From NCBI GenBank assembly GCA_027306585.1, contig DAHUZJ010000134.1:1-49960 (forward strand): a stretch of 49,960 nucleotides of DNA, given 5' to 3'. Both the position numbers and the translations under genes were made by a program. Below are positions 25,366-32,854 of the stretch, piece by piece (the stretch's first letter is position 1; each line of letters opens with the position of its first letter). The DNA comes from Acidimicrobiaceae bacterium. Its GTDB lineage: Bacteria; Actinomycetota; Acidimicrobiia; Acidimicrobiales; RAAP-2. A model generated the notes under the pieces. The model searched no databases. It saw nothing but the letters and a program-made list of their open reading frames with translations, and was not told the origin of the DNA.

Positions 25366-26592
25366 ATGGACTTCACGGTGAGCGAGGAGATGAGCGCCCT
25401 GCTCGAAACGGTGCGTCGGTTCATCGCCACCGAGCTCGCCCCCCTCGAGCACGAGGTCGAGGAGCGCGGCGTGCTGGCGCCTGAGGTCGCCCGCACCATC
25501 TTCGCGAAGTCGAGCGCCCTCGGCCTCTACGCGATGAACGTGCCCGAGCGTTTCGGTGGCGGAGGGCTGAGCGCCGTCGAGACCGTGATGGTCGAGGAGC
25601 AGTTCGGCCACACCACGGACATCCTCGTCCGGCGGGCCTTCGGCAACGTCTACGAGGTGCTCTTCGCCGCCGACGCGGCCCAGGCGGAGCGGTGGCTGCT
25701 CCCGTGCGTGCGAGGCGAGCGCACCGCGTCGATCGCCATCACCGAGCCGGACGCCGGCTCGGACGCCGCCGGGATCACCACCCGAGCCGAGCGAGTGACG
25801 TCGGGCTGGCGGATCAACGGGGCGAAGCACTTCATCAGCGATGCCGCCTTCTCCGACTTCTTCGTCGTCTCGGCGGTGACCGACCCGGCGAAGAGGAGCC
25901 GCGGCATCAGCCTGTTCCTCGTCGACAAGGCGGCTCCCGGCGTCACCCTCGGGCGCGACCAGCCGATGATGGGACTGCGCGGCACGAGCCACCACGAGCT
26001 CTTCTTCGACGACGTCGAGGTCGGCGACGAGCACCTGCTCGGGGAGGAAGGCACCGGCTACGCCCAGGTGCTCGCCACGCTCGGCCGGGTGCGCCTGGCC
26101 CAGGTCGGCGCCCGGAGCGTGGGCAAGGCGAGCCACGTCCTCGACCTGATGACCCGGCATGCGGCGGAGCGCCGGCAGTTCGGCCAGGCGATCGGCGAGT
26201 TCCAGATGGTCCAGCAGCTCCTCGCCGACAGCGTCATCGACGTGAACGCGGCGCGCCTCCTGGTCCTGCGGGCGGCCTGGGAGCTCGACGCCGGGCGCGA
26301 CGCCCGCGACTGGATCGCGATGGTGAAGGTGCACGCCGCCGAGGCGCTCGGCCGCGTGGTCGACCGGGCCGTCCAGGTGTTCGGCGGGATGGGCTACTGC
26401 AAGGACCTGAGCATCGAGCGTTACTACCGCGACGCCCGGGTGGCGCGCATCTACGACGGGGCCTCGGAGATCCACCGGATGGTGGTGGCGCGCGACGCGC
26501 TGCGGTCCGGAGCCGCCCTCTTCGACTCGATGGGGTCCGGAGGCTGGGCGCCCGAGCCCCACGCCGCCATCGCGCGCGGCGGTGGACGGTGA
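25366..26592 (+). CDS. Acyl-CoA dehydrogenase
   Basis: The protein (408 aa) is an FAD-dependent acyl-CoA dehydrogenase: AITEPDAGSDAAGITTRAER, MMGLRGTSHHELFFDDVEVG, AAERRQFGQAIGEFQMVQQ and VFGGMGYCKDLSIERYYRDAR are the family signatures. It would introduce a 2,3-double bond in a short or branched acyl-CoA and pass electrons to ETF. At the position that often carries the catalytic Glu (YEGT in medium-chain enzymes) it has YDGAS with Asp364; subfamilies with Asp exist. GAGGAG precedes ATG 25366. Its TGA overlaps the GTG of the CoA-transferase gene. Confidence 0.9.
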   Translation: MDFTVSEEMSALLETVRRFIATELAPLEHEVEERGVLAPEVARTIFAKSSALGLYAMNVPERFGGGGLSAVETVMVEEQFGHTTDILVRRAFGNVYEVLFAADAAQAERWLLPCVRGERTASIAITEPDAGSDAAGITTRAERVTSGWRINGAKHFISDAAFSDFFVVSAVTDPAKRSRGISLFLVDKAAPGVTLGRDQPMMGLRGTSHHELFFDDVEVGDEHLLGEEGTGYAQVLATLGRVRLAQVGARSVGKASHVLDLMTRHAAERRQFGQAIGEFQMVQQLLADSVIDVNAARLLVLRAAWELDAGRDARDWIAMVKVHAAEALGRVVDRAVQVFGGMGYCKDLSIERYYRDARVARIYDGASEIHRMVVARDALRSGAALFDSMGSGGWAPEPHAAIARGGGR

Positions 26593-28277
26593 CGTCGGGG
26601 CTCTCCGTCTCCTCCGGCGATGGGGGCGGGGGATCCTCTCGGCGGCGCGCCGGGCGGGCGCGTCCCCGGCGCGCCCGGGGGGGCGGTGACCGCGCCGTCC
26701 CTGTCGTCTCGGCCGACGCCGCCGCCACATGGGTGTCCGACGGGGACACCGTCGGGATCCTCGGCGCCGGCGGCGGGCTGAACGAGGCCACGTCCTTGAT
26801 CGACGCCCTCGCCAGGCGCCACCGCGAGACCGGTTCGCCCAGCGGTCTCACCTTCGTCCACTCTACGGGGCTCGGGGACCGTGGCGACCGGGGCATGTCG
26901 CCGCTCGCCCTCCCGGGCCTGTGCTCGCGCGTCATCGGTGGCCACTGGGGCCAGTCGCCCCGACTGGCCGAGCTGGCCGAGCGCGACGAGATCGAGGCCT
27001 ACAACTTCCCCCAGGGCGTGCTGTCCCAGCTGTTCCGGGCGACGGCGGCCGGTCAGCCCGGCATCCTCACCCACGTCGGGCTGGGGACGTTCGTGGACCC
27101 GAGGTCGACGGGCGGCAGGCTGAACAAGGCGACTCGCGAGGAGCTGGTGCGGCTCGTCGAGATCGACGGCGAGCCGTGGCTCTTCTATCCCACCCTGCCG
27201 ATCGACGTCGCCTTCATCCGTGCCACGACCGCCGACGCCCTCGGCTACCTGAGCTTCGAGGACGAGATCACCACGCTCGACGCCCTCGCGTTGGCCCAGG
27301 CGACGCACAACAGCGGCGGACGGGTGATCGCCCAGGTGCAGCGGGTGGTGCGTGCCCGCACGCTCCACCCCAAGTCGGTGCGAGTGCCCGGGTTCCTGGT
27401 GGACGGCCTGGTGGTCTGCCCCGACCAGCCGCAGCTCTACACGGGATCGGTCGACCGCTTCTTCTCGGGCGACTACACGATGGAGACCGCTCGCCCCGAG
27501 CCGCTCCCGCTGGACGTCCGCAAGGTGGTCGCCCGGCGGGCCCTGCTCGAGGTCACCCCGGGGGACGTCGGCAACGTCGGCGTGGGGATCTCGGACGGCG
27601 TGGGCGTCGTCGCTCGGGAGGAAGGGGTCGACGAGGCCTTCACCCTGACCGTCGAGCTCGGGCCCATCGGCGGCATCTCGGCGCAAGGCATCTACCTGGG
27701 CGCCACGATCAACGCCCAAGCGGTCGTCGACATGGGCGCCCAGTTCGACTTCTACGACGGCGGCGGGCTCGACGTCGCGTTCCTGTCCTTCGCCGAGGTC
27801 GACCGGCACGGCAACGTCAACGTGCACCGGTTCGGCGGGAAGATCATGGGCACGGGCGGGTTCATCGACATCGCCCAGAACAGCCAGAGAGTGGTCTTCA
27901 GCGGTACGTTCACCGCCGGCGGCATCGACGTCCGGGTCGAGGACGGTGCGCTCAGGATCGTGCGTGAGGGGCGGGTGGAGAAGTTCGTGACGGGCCTCGA
28001 CGAGGTCACCTTCTCGGCTGCCGACGCACTGGCCGCGGGTCATGCGGTGCACTACGTCACCGAGCGCGCCGTCTTCCGGCTCACCGACGCGGGCCTGTTG
28101 CTCACCGAGGTGGCCCCGGGCATCGACGTCGAACGCGACGTCTTCGGCCACATGGGCTTCGTCCCGCTGGTCGCCGACGACCTCGCCGAGATGGACCCCC
28201 GGTTGTTCCAGTCCGGGCCCATGGGCGTCCGGGGGGAGTGGTTCCCCGGCCAGGCCGGCAGTCGGCGCGATAGCTGA
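26589..28277 (+). CDS. Class I CoA-transferase, acetate/3-oxoacid CoA-transferase (YdiF-like)
   Basis: The protein (562 aa) is a fused alpha-beta class I CoA-transferase. The first half starts VSDGDTVGILGAGGGLNEATSLIDAL; the second has TVELGPIGGISAQG, in which Glu356 is the expected catalytic residue forming the glutamyl-CoA thioester. The GTG start overlaps the acyl-CoA dehydrogenase stop. Residues 2-38 form a Gly/Ser/Arg-rich extension with no counterpart in the family, coded by a stretch with a 7-G run at 26677-26683; no start codon lies closer to the conserved part in this frame. It activates or releases acids of the pathway as CoA esters. Confidence 0.87.
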   Translation: MTSGLSVSSGDGGGGSSRRRAGRARPRRARGGGDRAVPVVSADAAATWVSDGDTVGILGAGGGLNEATSLIDALARRHRETGSPSGLTFVHSTGLGDRGDRGMSPLALPGLCSRVIGGHWGQSPRLAELAERDEIEAYNFPQGVLSQLFRATAAGQPGILTHVGLGTFVDPRSTGGRLNKATREELVRLVEIDGEPWLFYPTLPIDVAFIRATTADALGYLSFEDEITTLDALALAQATHNSGGRVIAQVQRVVRARTLHPKSVRVPGFLVDGLVVCPDQPQLYTGSVDRFFSGDYTMETARPEPLPLDVRKVVARRALLEVTPGDVGNVGVGISDGVGVVAREEGVDEAFTLTVELGPIGGISAQGIYLGATINAQAVVDMGAQFDFYDGGGLDVAFLSFAEVDRHGNVNVHRFGGKIMGTGGFIDIAQNSQRVVFSGTFTAGGIDVRVEDGALRIVREGRVEKFVTGLDEVTFSAADALAAGHAVHYVTERAVFRLTDAGLLLTEVAPGIDVERDVFGHMGFVPLVADDLAEMDPRLFQSGPMGVRGEWFPGQAGSRRDS

Positions 28278-28293
28278 GAGGGAGGAGACCGGC

Positions 28294-28785
28294 ATGACAG
28301 TCGTCCCGCTGAAGGTCGGTGACCACAGCGAGTTCACGAAGACCATCTCGGAGTCCGACGTGTACGGCTTCGCCGGGATCACCGGCGACTTCAGCCGGAT
28401 GCACACCAACGAGGCCTTCATGCAGACGACGCCCTACGGCACGAGGATCGTCCACGGCGTCCTCAGCTTCGCGCTCGGCTCGACGGCGTCCACGCTGGTG
28501 CAGACCGAGGCCGGCGCCACGCTTCCCAGCGTGTCGTACGGCTACGACCACGTGCGCTTCGTCCACCCCGTCTACATCGGCGACACGCTCCGGGCCGAGT
28601 ACACGGTCACCTCGGTCGACGACGAGGCGCTCCGCACCGAGGCCGACGTCCGGGTCGTCAACCAGCACGGCGAGGTGTGCGTGGTGGCGACCCACGTCCT
28701 CAAGTTCTTCGAGCCCGGCACCGCGACCGAAGTGGGCCCCGCCCACGGCGCCCTCGGCGAGCGACGGGTGGACCGGCGCCGGTGA
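28294..28785 (+). CDS. MaoC-like (R)-specific enoyl-CoA hydratase
   Basis: The protein (163 aa) is a single hot-dog domain with the hydratase-2 motif: catalytic Asp32 and His37 in AGITGDFSRMHTNEAF and the VHGVLSFAL helix. It hydrates the enoyl-CoA produced by the acyl-CoA dehydrogenase two genes upstream. GGGAGGAG precedes ATG 28294. Its stop overlaps the next GTG by 4 bp. The short C-terminal tail after KFFEPG is basic and probably disordered. Confidence 0.88.
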   Translation: MTVVPLKVGDHSEFTKTISESDVYGFAGITGDFSRMHTNEAFMQTTPYGTRIVHGVLSFALGSTASTLVQTEAGATLPSVSYGYDHVRFVHPVYIGDTLRAEYTVTSVDDEALRTEADVRVVNQHGEVCVVATHVLKFFEPGTATEVGPAHGALGERRVDRRR

Positions 28786-29738
28786 GGATCGCCGTGCTCG
28801 GTGCCGGCTCGCTGGGGAGCGTGATCGGCGGCTGCCTGGCCCGTGGCGGCGAGGAGGTGTGGTTGGTGAGCCGGCGGCCCGAGTTCGTCACGGCGGTCTC
28901 CGCCGAGGGCCTGCGCCTCGTGGAGGACGACGGGACGACTGTCGTGTGGCCCAACGCCACCCTCGACGTCGAGGAAGTCGGGGCTGTCGACCTGGTCATC
29001 GTGCTCGTGAAGGCGTTCGACACCGTGACTGCCCTGTCGGCGGCCAGGTCGCTGCTCGGCCCCACGACGACGGCGCTCTCGCTGCAGAACGGGCTTGGCG
29101 GTGAGGACGTGATCGCCGAGGCCGTCGGGCGCCCGCGCGTCCTCGCCGGGCGGACGTACGTGTCCGGGGACGCGCTGGGACCGGGGGTGGTCCGCGCCGG
29201 CATCCAGGGCCGTGCGACGGCGATCGGCGAGCCCTTCGGCGTGGTGTCGGACCGCGCCGGGAGGGTCGCCGATGCCTTTCGCCGGGGCGGCCTCGACGCC
29301 GTGGTCAGCTCGGACATCCGATCGGTCATCTGGCGGAAGCTGCTCGTGAACGTGGCCACCGGCGCCCTGGCCGGTGTCACCGGTCTCCCCTACGGTCTCC
29401 TCTACCAGTTGGAGCGGGTGCACGAGGTCGGGGTCGCCGCCGTCCGCGAGGCCATCGCCGTGGCCGCCGGGTGCGGGGTCGACCTCGGCGAGGTGGACCC
29501 CGAGGCGGTGTGGCAGGAGGCGCACCGGGGGCTTCCCGACGACTTCCGCACTTCGATCCTCCAGTCGCTGGAGCGGGGCGCTCCGACCGAGGTCGGCGTG
29601 ATCAACGGCGCCGTGGTGCGCCACGGCCGGGCCGTCGGCGTGCCCACCCCCGTCAACGCGACGCTCGAGGCGTGCGTCGAGGGGCTCGAGGTCAGCCGCC
29701 GACGCACTGCGCGCGCCGAGCGGGCGCAAGTCCGGTGA
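28782..29738 (+). CDS. Ketopantoate-reductase-like oxidoreductase (PanE/ApbA family)
   Basis: The protein (318 aa) has the N-terminal NADP-binding GAGSLGSVIGG (9 residues in) and the C-terminal helical domain with the conserved IWRKLLVNVATGALAGVTGLP segment carrying the catalytic-type Lys. Family members reduce 2-dehydropantoate or related 2-oxo acids. Because it is buried in a catabolic operon, with GTG overlaps on both sides (MaoC and VOC genes), it more likely acts on a pathway 2-keto or 3-keto acid than in pantothenate synthesis. This is context inference. Confidence 0.83.
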   Translation: MRIAVLGAGSLGSVIGGCLARGGEEVWLVSRRPEFVTAVSAEGLRLVEDDGTTVVWPNATLDVEEVGAVDLVIVLVKAFDTVTALSAARSLLGPTTTALSLQNGLGGEDVIAEAVGRPRVLAGRTYVSGDALGPGVVRAGIQGRATAIGEPFGVVSDRAGRVADAFRRGGLDAVVSSDIRSVIWRKLLVNVATGALAGVTGLPYGLLYQLERVHEVGVAAVREAIAVAAGCGVDLGEVDPEAVWQEAHRGLPDDFRTSILQSLERGAPTEVGVINGAVVRHGRAVGVPTPVNATLEACVEGLEVSRRRTARAERAQVR

Positions 29739-30076
29739 AGGGCACGAGGCCGGGCCGGGTCGACCACGTGGCGCTCGCCGTCCCTCGGCTGGCGTGGCAC
29801 GTCGCCCTCTTCGAGGAGGTGTTCGGCATGGCGGTGACAGCCGAGGACCTCGGTGAGCCCCGCCAGGTGTGGCTCGGTGGCGGGCTCCAGCTCATCGAGC
29901 GCCACGGTGCACCGGCGGCGGGAGGCGTCCTCGCCCACGTCGCCATCGAGGTCGAGGACCGGGCACGCGTCACCGCCGCGCTGGCCCGGAGCGGCTGCGT
30001 CGAGCTCGAGCGCGGGCCGTCGTGGTGGTCGCTCGGGGAGGGGCTGGTCGTCGAATTGGTGGACGCACCTCGGTGA
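29735..30076 (+). CDS. Small VOC-superfamily (glyoxalase/epimerase-like) protein
   Basis: The protein (113 aa) matches a methylmalonyl-CoA-epimerase/glyoxalase-like fold: VDHVALAVPRLAWHVALFEEVFGM at the start, LIERH in the middle, LAHVAIEVED and VVELVDAP at the end; His and Glu residues fit the metal sites. The upstream GTG overlaps the PanE-like stop and the downstream GTG of the MFS gene overlaps its stop. Its length is a little short for an epimerase (about 130-150 aa). Probable role: isomerisation or cleavage of an acyl-CoA or 2-oxo intermediate. Confidence 0.75.
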   Translation: MKGTRPGRVDHVALAVPRLAWHVALFEEVFGMAVTAEDLGEPRQVWLGGGLQLIERHGAPAAGGVLAHVAIEVEDRARVTAALARSGCVELERGPSWWSLGEGLVVELVDAPR

Positions 30077-31347
30077 CGCGCCAGCGCGCTCCGGCTGCGG
30101 GCCCGACGGGCCCGACGGGCCCGGTTGGCCCGACGGACGGCCGGGCGCGGGTCCGGCACCGGTCGGCGCCGACGTGGCACGCCGTCGTGGCCGCCGTGCT
30201 CGTGACGCTGGGCTCGTCCCTGCCCGTCTACGTCCTCGGCGCGCTGTCCGTCGAGATCGACCGCTCGCTGGCCTTCGGCGCCAGCGCGCTCGGGATCGCC
30301 GCAGGCGCCTACTACTTCGGCGCGGCGGCGAGCTCGATCCCCCTGAGCCGTCTGACGGAACGGGTCGGGGGCGGTCGGGTGATGCGGGTGGCGTCGGCCG
30401 CGGAGGGCGTGCTGCTCGTCCTGATCGCCACGGTCGCCAGGTCGTGGCCGGTGCTGACCGTCCTGCTCGGCCTGACCGGGATCGCAAGCGGGGCGATCAT
30501 GCCGGCCACCTACCTGTTCCTCGCCCGCCGCGTGCCCGCTGCCAGCCAGGGCCGTGCGTTCGGGATCAACCAGGCCGCCGTCCCCCTGGCGCCGCTCCTC
30601 GGCGGGCTCGCCGTCCCTTTCGTGGCCCTCACGGTCGGGTGGCGGTGGGCGTTCGCCATGGCGGGCGTGCTGGCGCTGGTGGCGAGCGTGGTCGTCCCGG
30701 CGTCGCTGACCACCATGACCGAGCGCCGCCAGGCACGCGAGGGGCGAGACGTCGCACCTGTGCGAACGCTCCCGCTCGTGGCGCTCGCCATCGGCATGGC
30801 GCTCGGCATGTTCGCGGTGAGCGGGTTCGTCGCCTTTCTGGCCATCGGTGCCGTCCGCGACGGCTTCAGCCGTGCGGGCGCCGGGTACCTGGTGGCCGCG
30901 GTGGGAGCGGTCGCCGTGGCGACGAGGATCGCCATGGGCGTCCACGCGGACCGGAGCGACGAGGCTCACTTCCCCGTGGTCGCCGCCATGCTGACTGCTG
31001 GCGGGATCGGCTATCTCCTCGTCGCCGTCGCGTCGCTTGGCCACGTGAGGTGGCTCTTCGCCGCCGCCGCCATCGTCGCGGCCGGCGCCGGGTGGGGGTG
31101 GAACGCCCGCTTCAACCTGGCCGTCGTCCGGGCCCACCTGCACGCGCCGGCCACGGCCACCGGCTTCACCGACGTGGGGGGGCGCCTCGGCGGCGTGCTC
31201 GGCCCAGTGGTCGCCGGGCAGGTCCTCGACCACGCCCCCTACGCCGTGGCGTGGCTGGTCATGATGGTCGCGGCGTTCGGCGCGGCGACGGCGGTGCTGA
31301 TCGGGCGCCAGCAGCTCGCCCGGGCGTCGGAGCCCGGCTCACGCTGA
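30073..31347 (+). CDS. MFS transporter
   Basis: The protein (424 aa) has twelve hydrophobic segments and the MFS loop motifs SLAFGASALGIAAGAYYFGAAASSIPLSRLTERVGGGRV (helices 1-3) and a second-half GWGWNARFNLAVV segment. It could import or export an acid related to the pathway. The first 30 residues are a Gly-Pro-Thr repeat (GPTGPTGPVGPT) coded by near-tandem GGGCCCGAC units around 30100-30135, an odd collagen-like cytoplasmic tail. It closes the run that begins with the second iclR. Substrate unknown. Confidence 0.85.
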   Translation: MTRQRAPAAGPTGPTGPVGPTDGRARVRHRSAPTWHAVVAAVLVTLGSSLPVYVLGALSVEIDRSLAFGASALGIAAGAYYFGAAASSIPLSRLTERVGGGRVMRVASAAEGVLLVLIATVARSWPVLTVLLGLTGIASGAIMPATYLFLARRVPAASQGRAFGINQAAVPLAPLLGGLAVPFVALTVGWRWAFAMAGVLALVASVVVPASLTTMTERRQAREGRDVAPVRTLPLVALAIGMALGMFAVSGFVAFLAIGAVRDGFSRAGAGYLVAAVGAVAVATRIAMGVHADRSDEAHFPVVAAMLTAGGIGYLLVAVASLGHVRWLFAAAAIVAAGAGWGWNARFNLAVVRAHLHAPATATGFTDVGGRLGGVLGPVVAGQVLDHAPYAVAWLVMMVAAFGAATAVLIGRQQLARASEPGSR

Positions 31348-31379
31348 GGAGGGCGCCAGCGGCGTGGGTCTGGCCGCGT

Positions 31380-32660
31380 TCAGCGCGGGCGACGCGTCCC
31401 CAGGCAGCACTGCTTGTACTTCCGCCCGCTGCCGCACGGGCAGGGGTCGTTGCGACCAGCCTCCCGCCAGGGGGCCTCGACGTCCGCCTCCTCGACGCGG
31501 AGCTCGTCGACGATGCCCGCCAGGGGACGGCCGCGTCGGGCGAGGGCGGCGAGGCGCTCGAGGAGCGGGCGGGCGTGGGAGAAGAAGGAGCGGTAGCCGG
31601 CGCAGAGGACGTTGTGGCCCGGCTCGCCGTCGGGCGCGGTCCCGAAACGGTCCTTCGGGCAGCCGCCGCGGCAGAGCGCGAGCACGGGGCACGAACGACA
31701 GGCCGCCGTCAGCCCGTCGCGCTTGGCGGCTCCGAAGGCTGCCTGGACCGGTCCGTCGACCAGGGTGGCGAGACCGTCCGACCGCACGTCGCCGAGACGG
31801 TGCGCGGGGTCGACGAAGTGGTCGCACGCGTAAAGGGACCCGTCGCGCTCGAGGGCGAGCGCCCGACCGCACGTCTCCGAGACGGTGCACAGCGTCGGCT
31901 GCCGCCCGGTCAGCGGGAGGAGCGGCTCGAGGAAGGTCTGCACCCCGATCGAGCCGACGTCGTGGCGTACCCACTCGTCGAAGACGGTGCCGAGGAACGT
32001 CCCGAGTGCAGCGGCGGTCACGCTGTGTGCCGACAGGCCGCCGGCGGGCGAGCGCTGGACGACCGGTAGGAACTGCACCCAGCGCACGCGCTGGTCGAGG
32101 AAGAAGCGGTAGACGTCCAGCGGAGCGGAGGCGTTGACCGCGTTCACCGTGCAGAGGACGTCGGGCTCGATGCCGTGGGCGCGCAGCACGGCGAGGCCGT
32201 GCAAGGCCCGGGCGTGGGTGGGACGGTGCCGTCGGTCGGGACGGCCGGCGTCGTGGAGGGCGGGCGGTCCGTCGAGGGAGAGCCCGACGGCGAAGCGCTC
32301 CTCGGCGAGGAAGGCGCCCCAGCTGTCGTCGAGGAGCGTCCCGTTGGTCTGGAGGCTGTTGACGCACCGCCATCCCTCCGGGAGCACCGCCCGCTGGACG
32401 GCGACCACGCGTCGGTAGAAGTCGAGGCCGGCGAGCGTGGGCTCGCCCCCGTGCCAGACGAAGTGCACGTCGGGCCCGGGCGCAGCGGCGACCATGGCGG
32501 AGACGTAGGCCTCGACCACGTCGGCGGCCATCCGGCCCGGCGCCGAGGGGACCCGTCCCGCGGTGGGCAGGTAGTAGCAGTAGCTGCAGTCGAGGTTGCA
32601 CGTCGGCCCGACCGGTTTGGCCATCACGACGAACGGCTCCACGACGGGGGGCTCGGCCAC
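31380..32660 (-). CDS. Radical SAM/SPASM protein, anaerobic sulfatase-maturase type, with SEC-C tail
   Basis: The protein (426 aa) has the radical SAM cluster motif CNLDCSYC (Cys21, Cys25, Cys28) and a SPASM domain with many Cys for auxiliary iron-sulfur clusters (CTVSETCGRALAL, ACDHF, CRSCPVLALCRGGCPKDRF). This is the layout of anSME enzymes that convert Cys or Ser of a sulfatase to formylglycine. The C-terminus is a zinc-binding SEC-C motif, DPCPCGSGRKYKQCC. GTG 32660 is the start. No sulfatase gene is in the window, so the target is unknown; a peptide-modifying role is an alternative. Confidence 0.85.
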   Translation of the reverse strand: MAEPPVVEPFVVMAKPVGPTCNLDCSYCYYLPTAGRVPSAPGRMAADVVEAYVSAMVAAAPGPDVHFVWHGGEPTLAGLDFYRRVVAVQRAVLPEGWRCVNSLQTNGTLLDDSWGAFLAEERFAVGLSLDGPPALHDAGRPDRRHRPTHARALHGLAVLRAHGIEPDVLCTVNAVNASAPLDVYRFFLDQRVRWVQFLPVVQRSPAGGLSAHSVTAAALGTFLGTVFDEWVRHDVGSIGVQTFLEPLLPLTGRQPTLCTVSETCGRALALERDGSLYACDHFVDPAHRLGDVRSDGLATLVDGPVQAAFGAAKRDGLTAACRSCPVLALCRGGCPKDRFGTAPDGEPGHNVLCAGYRSFFSHARPLLERLAALARRGRPLAGIVDELRVEEADVEAPWREAGRNDPCPCGSGRKYKQCCLGTRRPR

Positions 32661-32728
32661 CCTCGTAGCTTCGCCCGGCCACGGGCGGGAGCGCCAGCGG
32701 AAGGGCCGCGGTCCCTATGCTGGTCGGT

Positions 32729-32854
32729 ATGGACCCGGCGGGCGTCCCCGCCCGAACAGGCGGGTCGTCCGGACGAGGCGACCTCGTCCGGGCCGGTGCG
32801 CATGGCAGGGCCGCGGCCAGGGTTGCCCGCCGCGGGCGACGGGCTCACGCATGA
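32729..32854 (+). CDS. Possible 41-residue leader ORF before the mmpL gene
   Basis: ATG 32729 begins 7 nt after TATGCT (32716-32721), the spacing of a leaderless transcript. The frame runs 41 codons and ends in TGA that overlaps the MmpL start by 4 bp (ATGA at 32851). The peptide is Arg/Gly/Ala-rich and resembles no family I know. It may be a coupling leader or chance; GC-rich DNA often keeps such frames open. Confidence 0.35.
   Translation: MDPAGVPARTGGSSGRGDLVRAGAHGRAAARVARRGRRAHA

Noticed and set aside
25366..26592. Inactive acyl-CoA dehydrogenase because of Asp in place of Glu
   Set aside because: Asp at this position occurs in functional subfamilies and the rest of the protein is complete.
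26686..26760. GTG 26686 as the real start of the class I CoA-transferase
   Set aside because: It is in another frame; its translation lacks the family sequence that appears in the frame starting at 26589.
30099..30135. GGGCCCGAC repeats as a regulatory element
   Set aside because: They lie within the MFS coding frame and are explained by the Gly-Pro-Thr repeat of its N-terminus.
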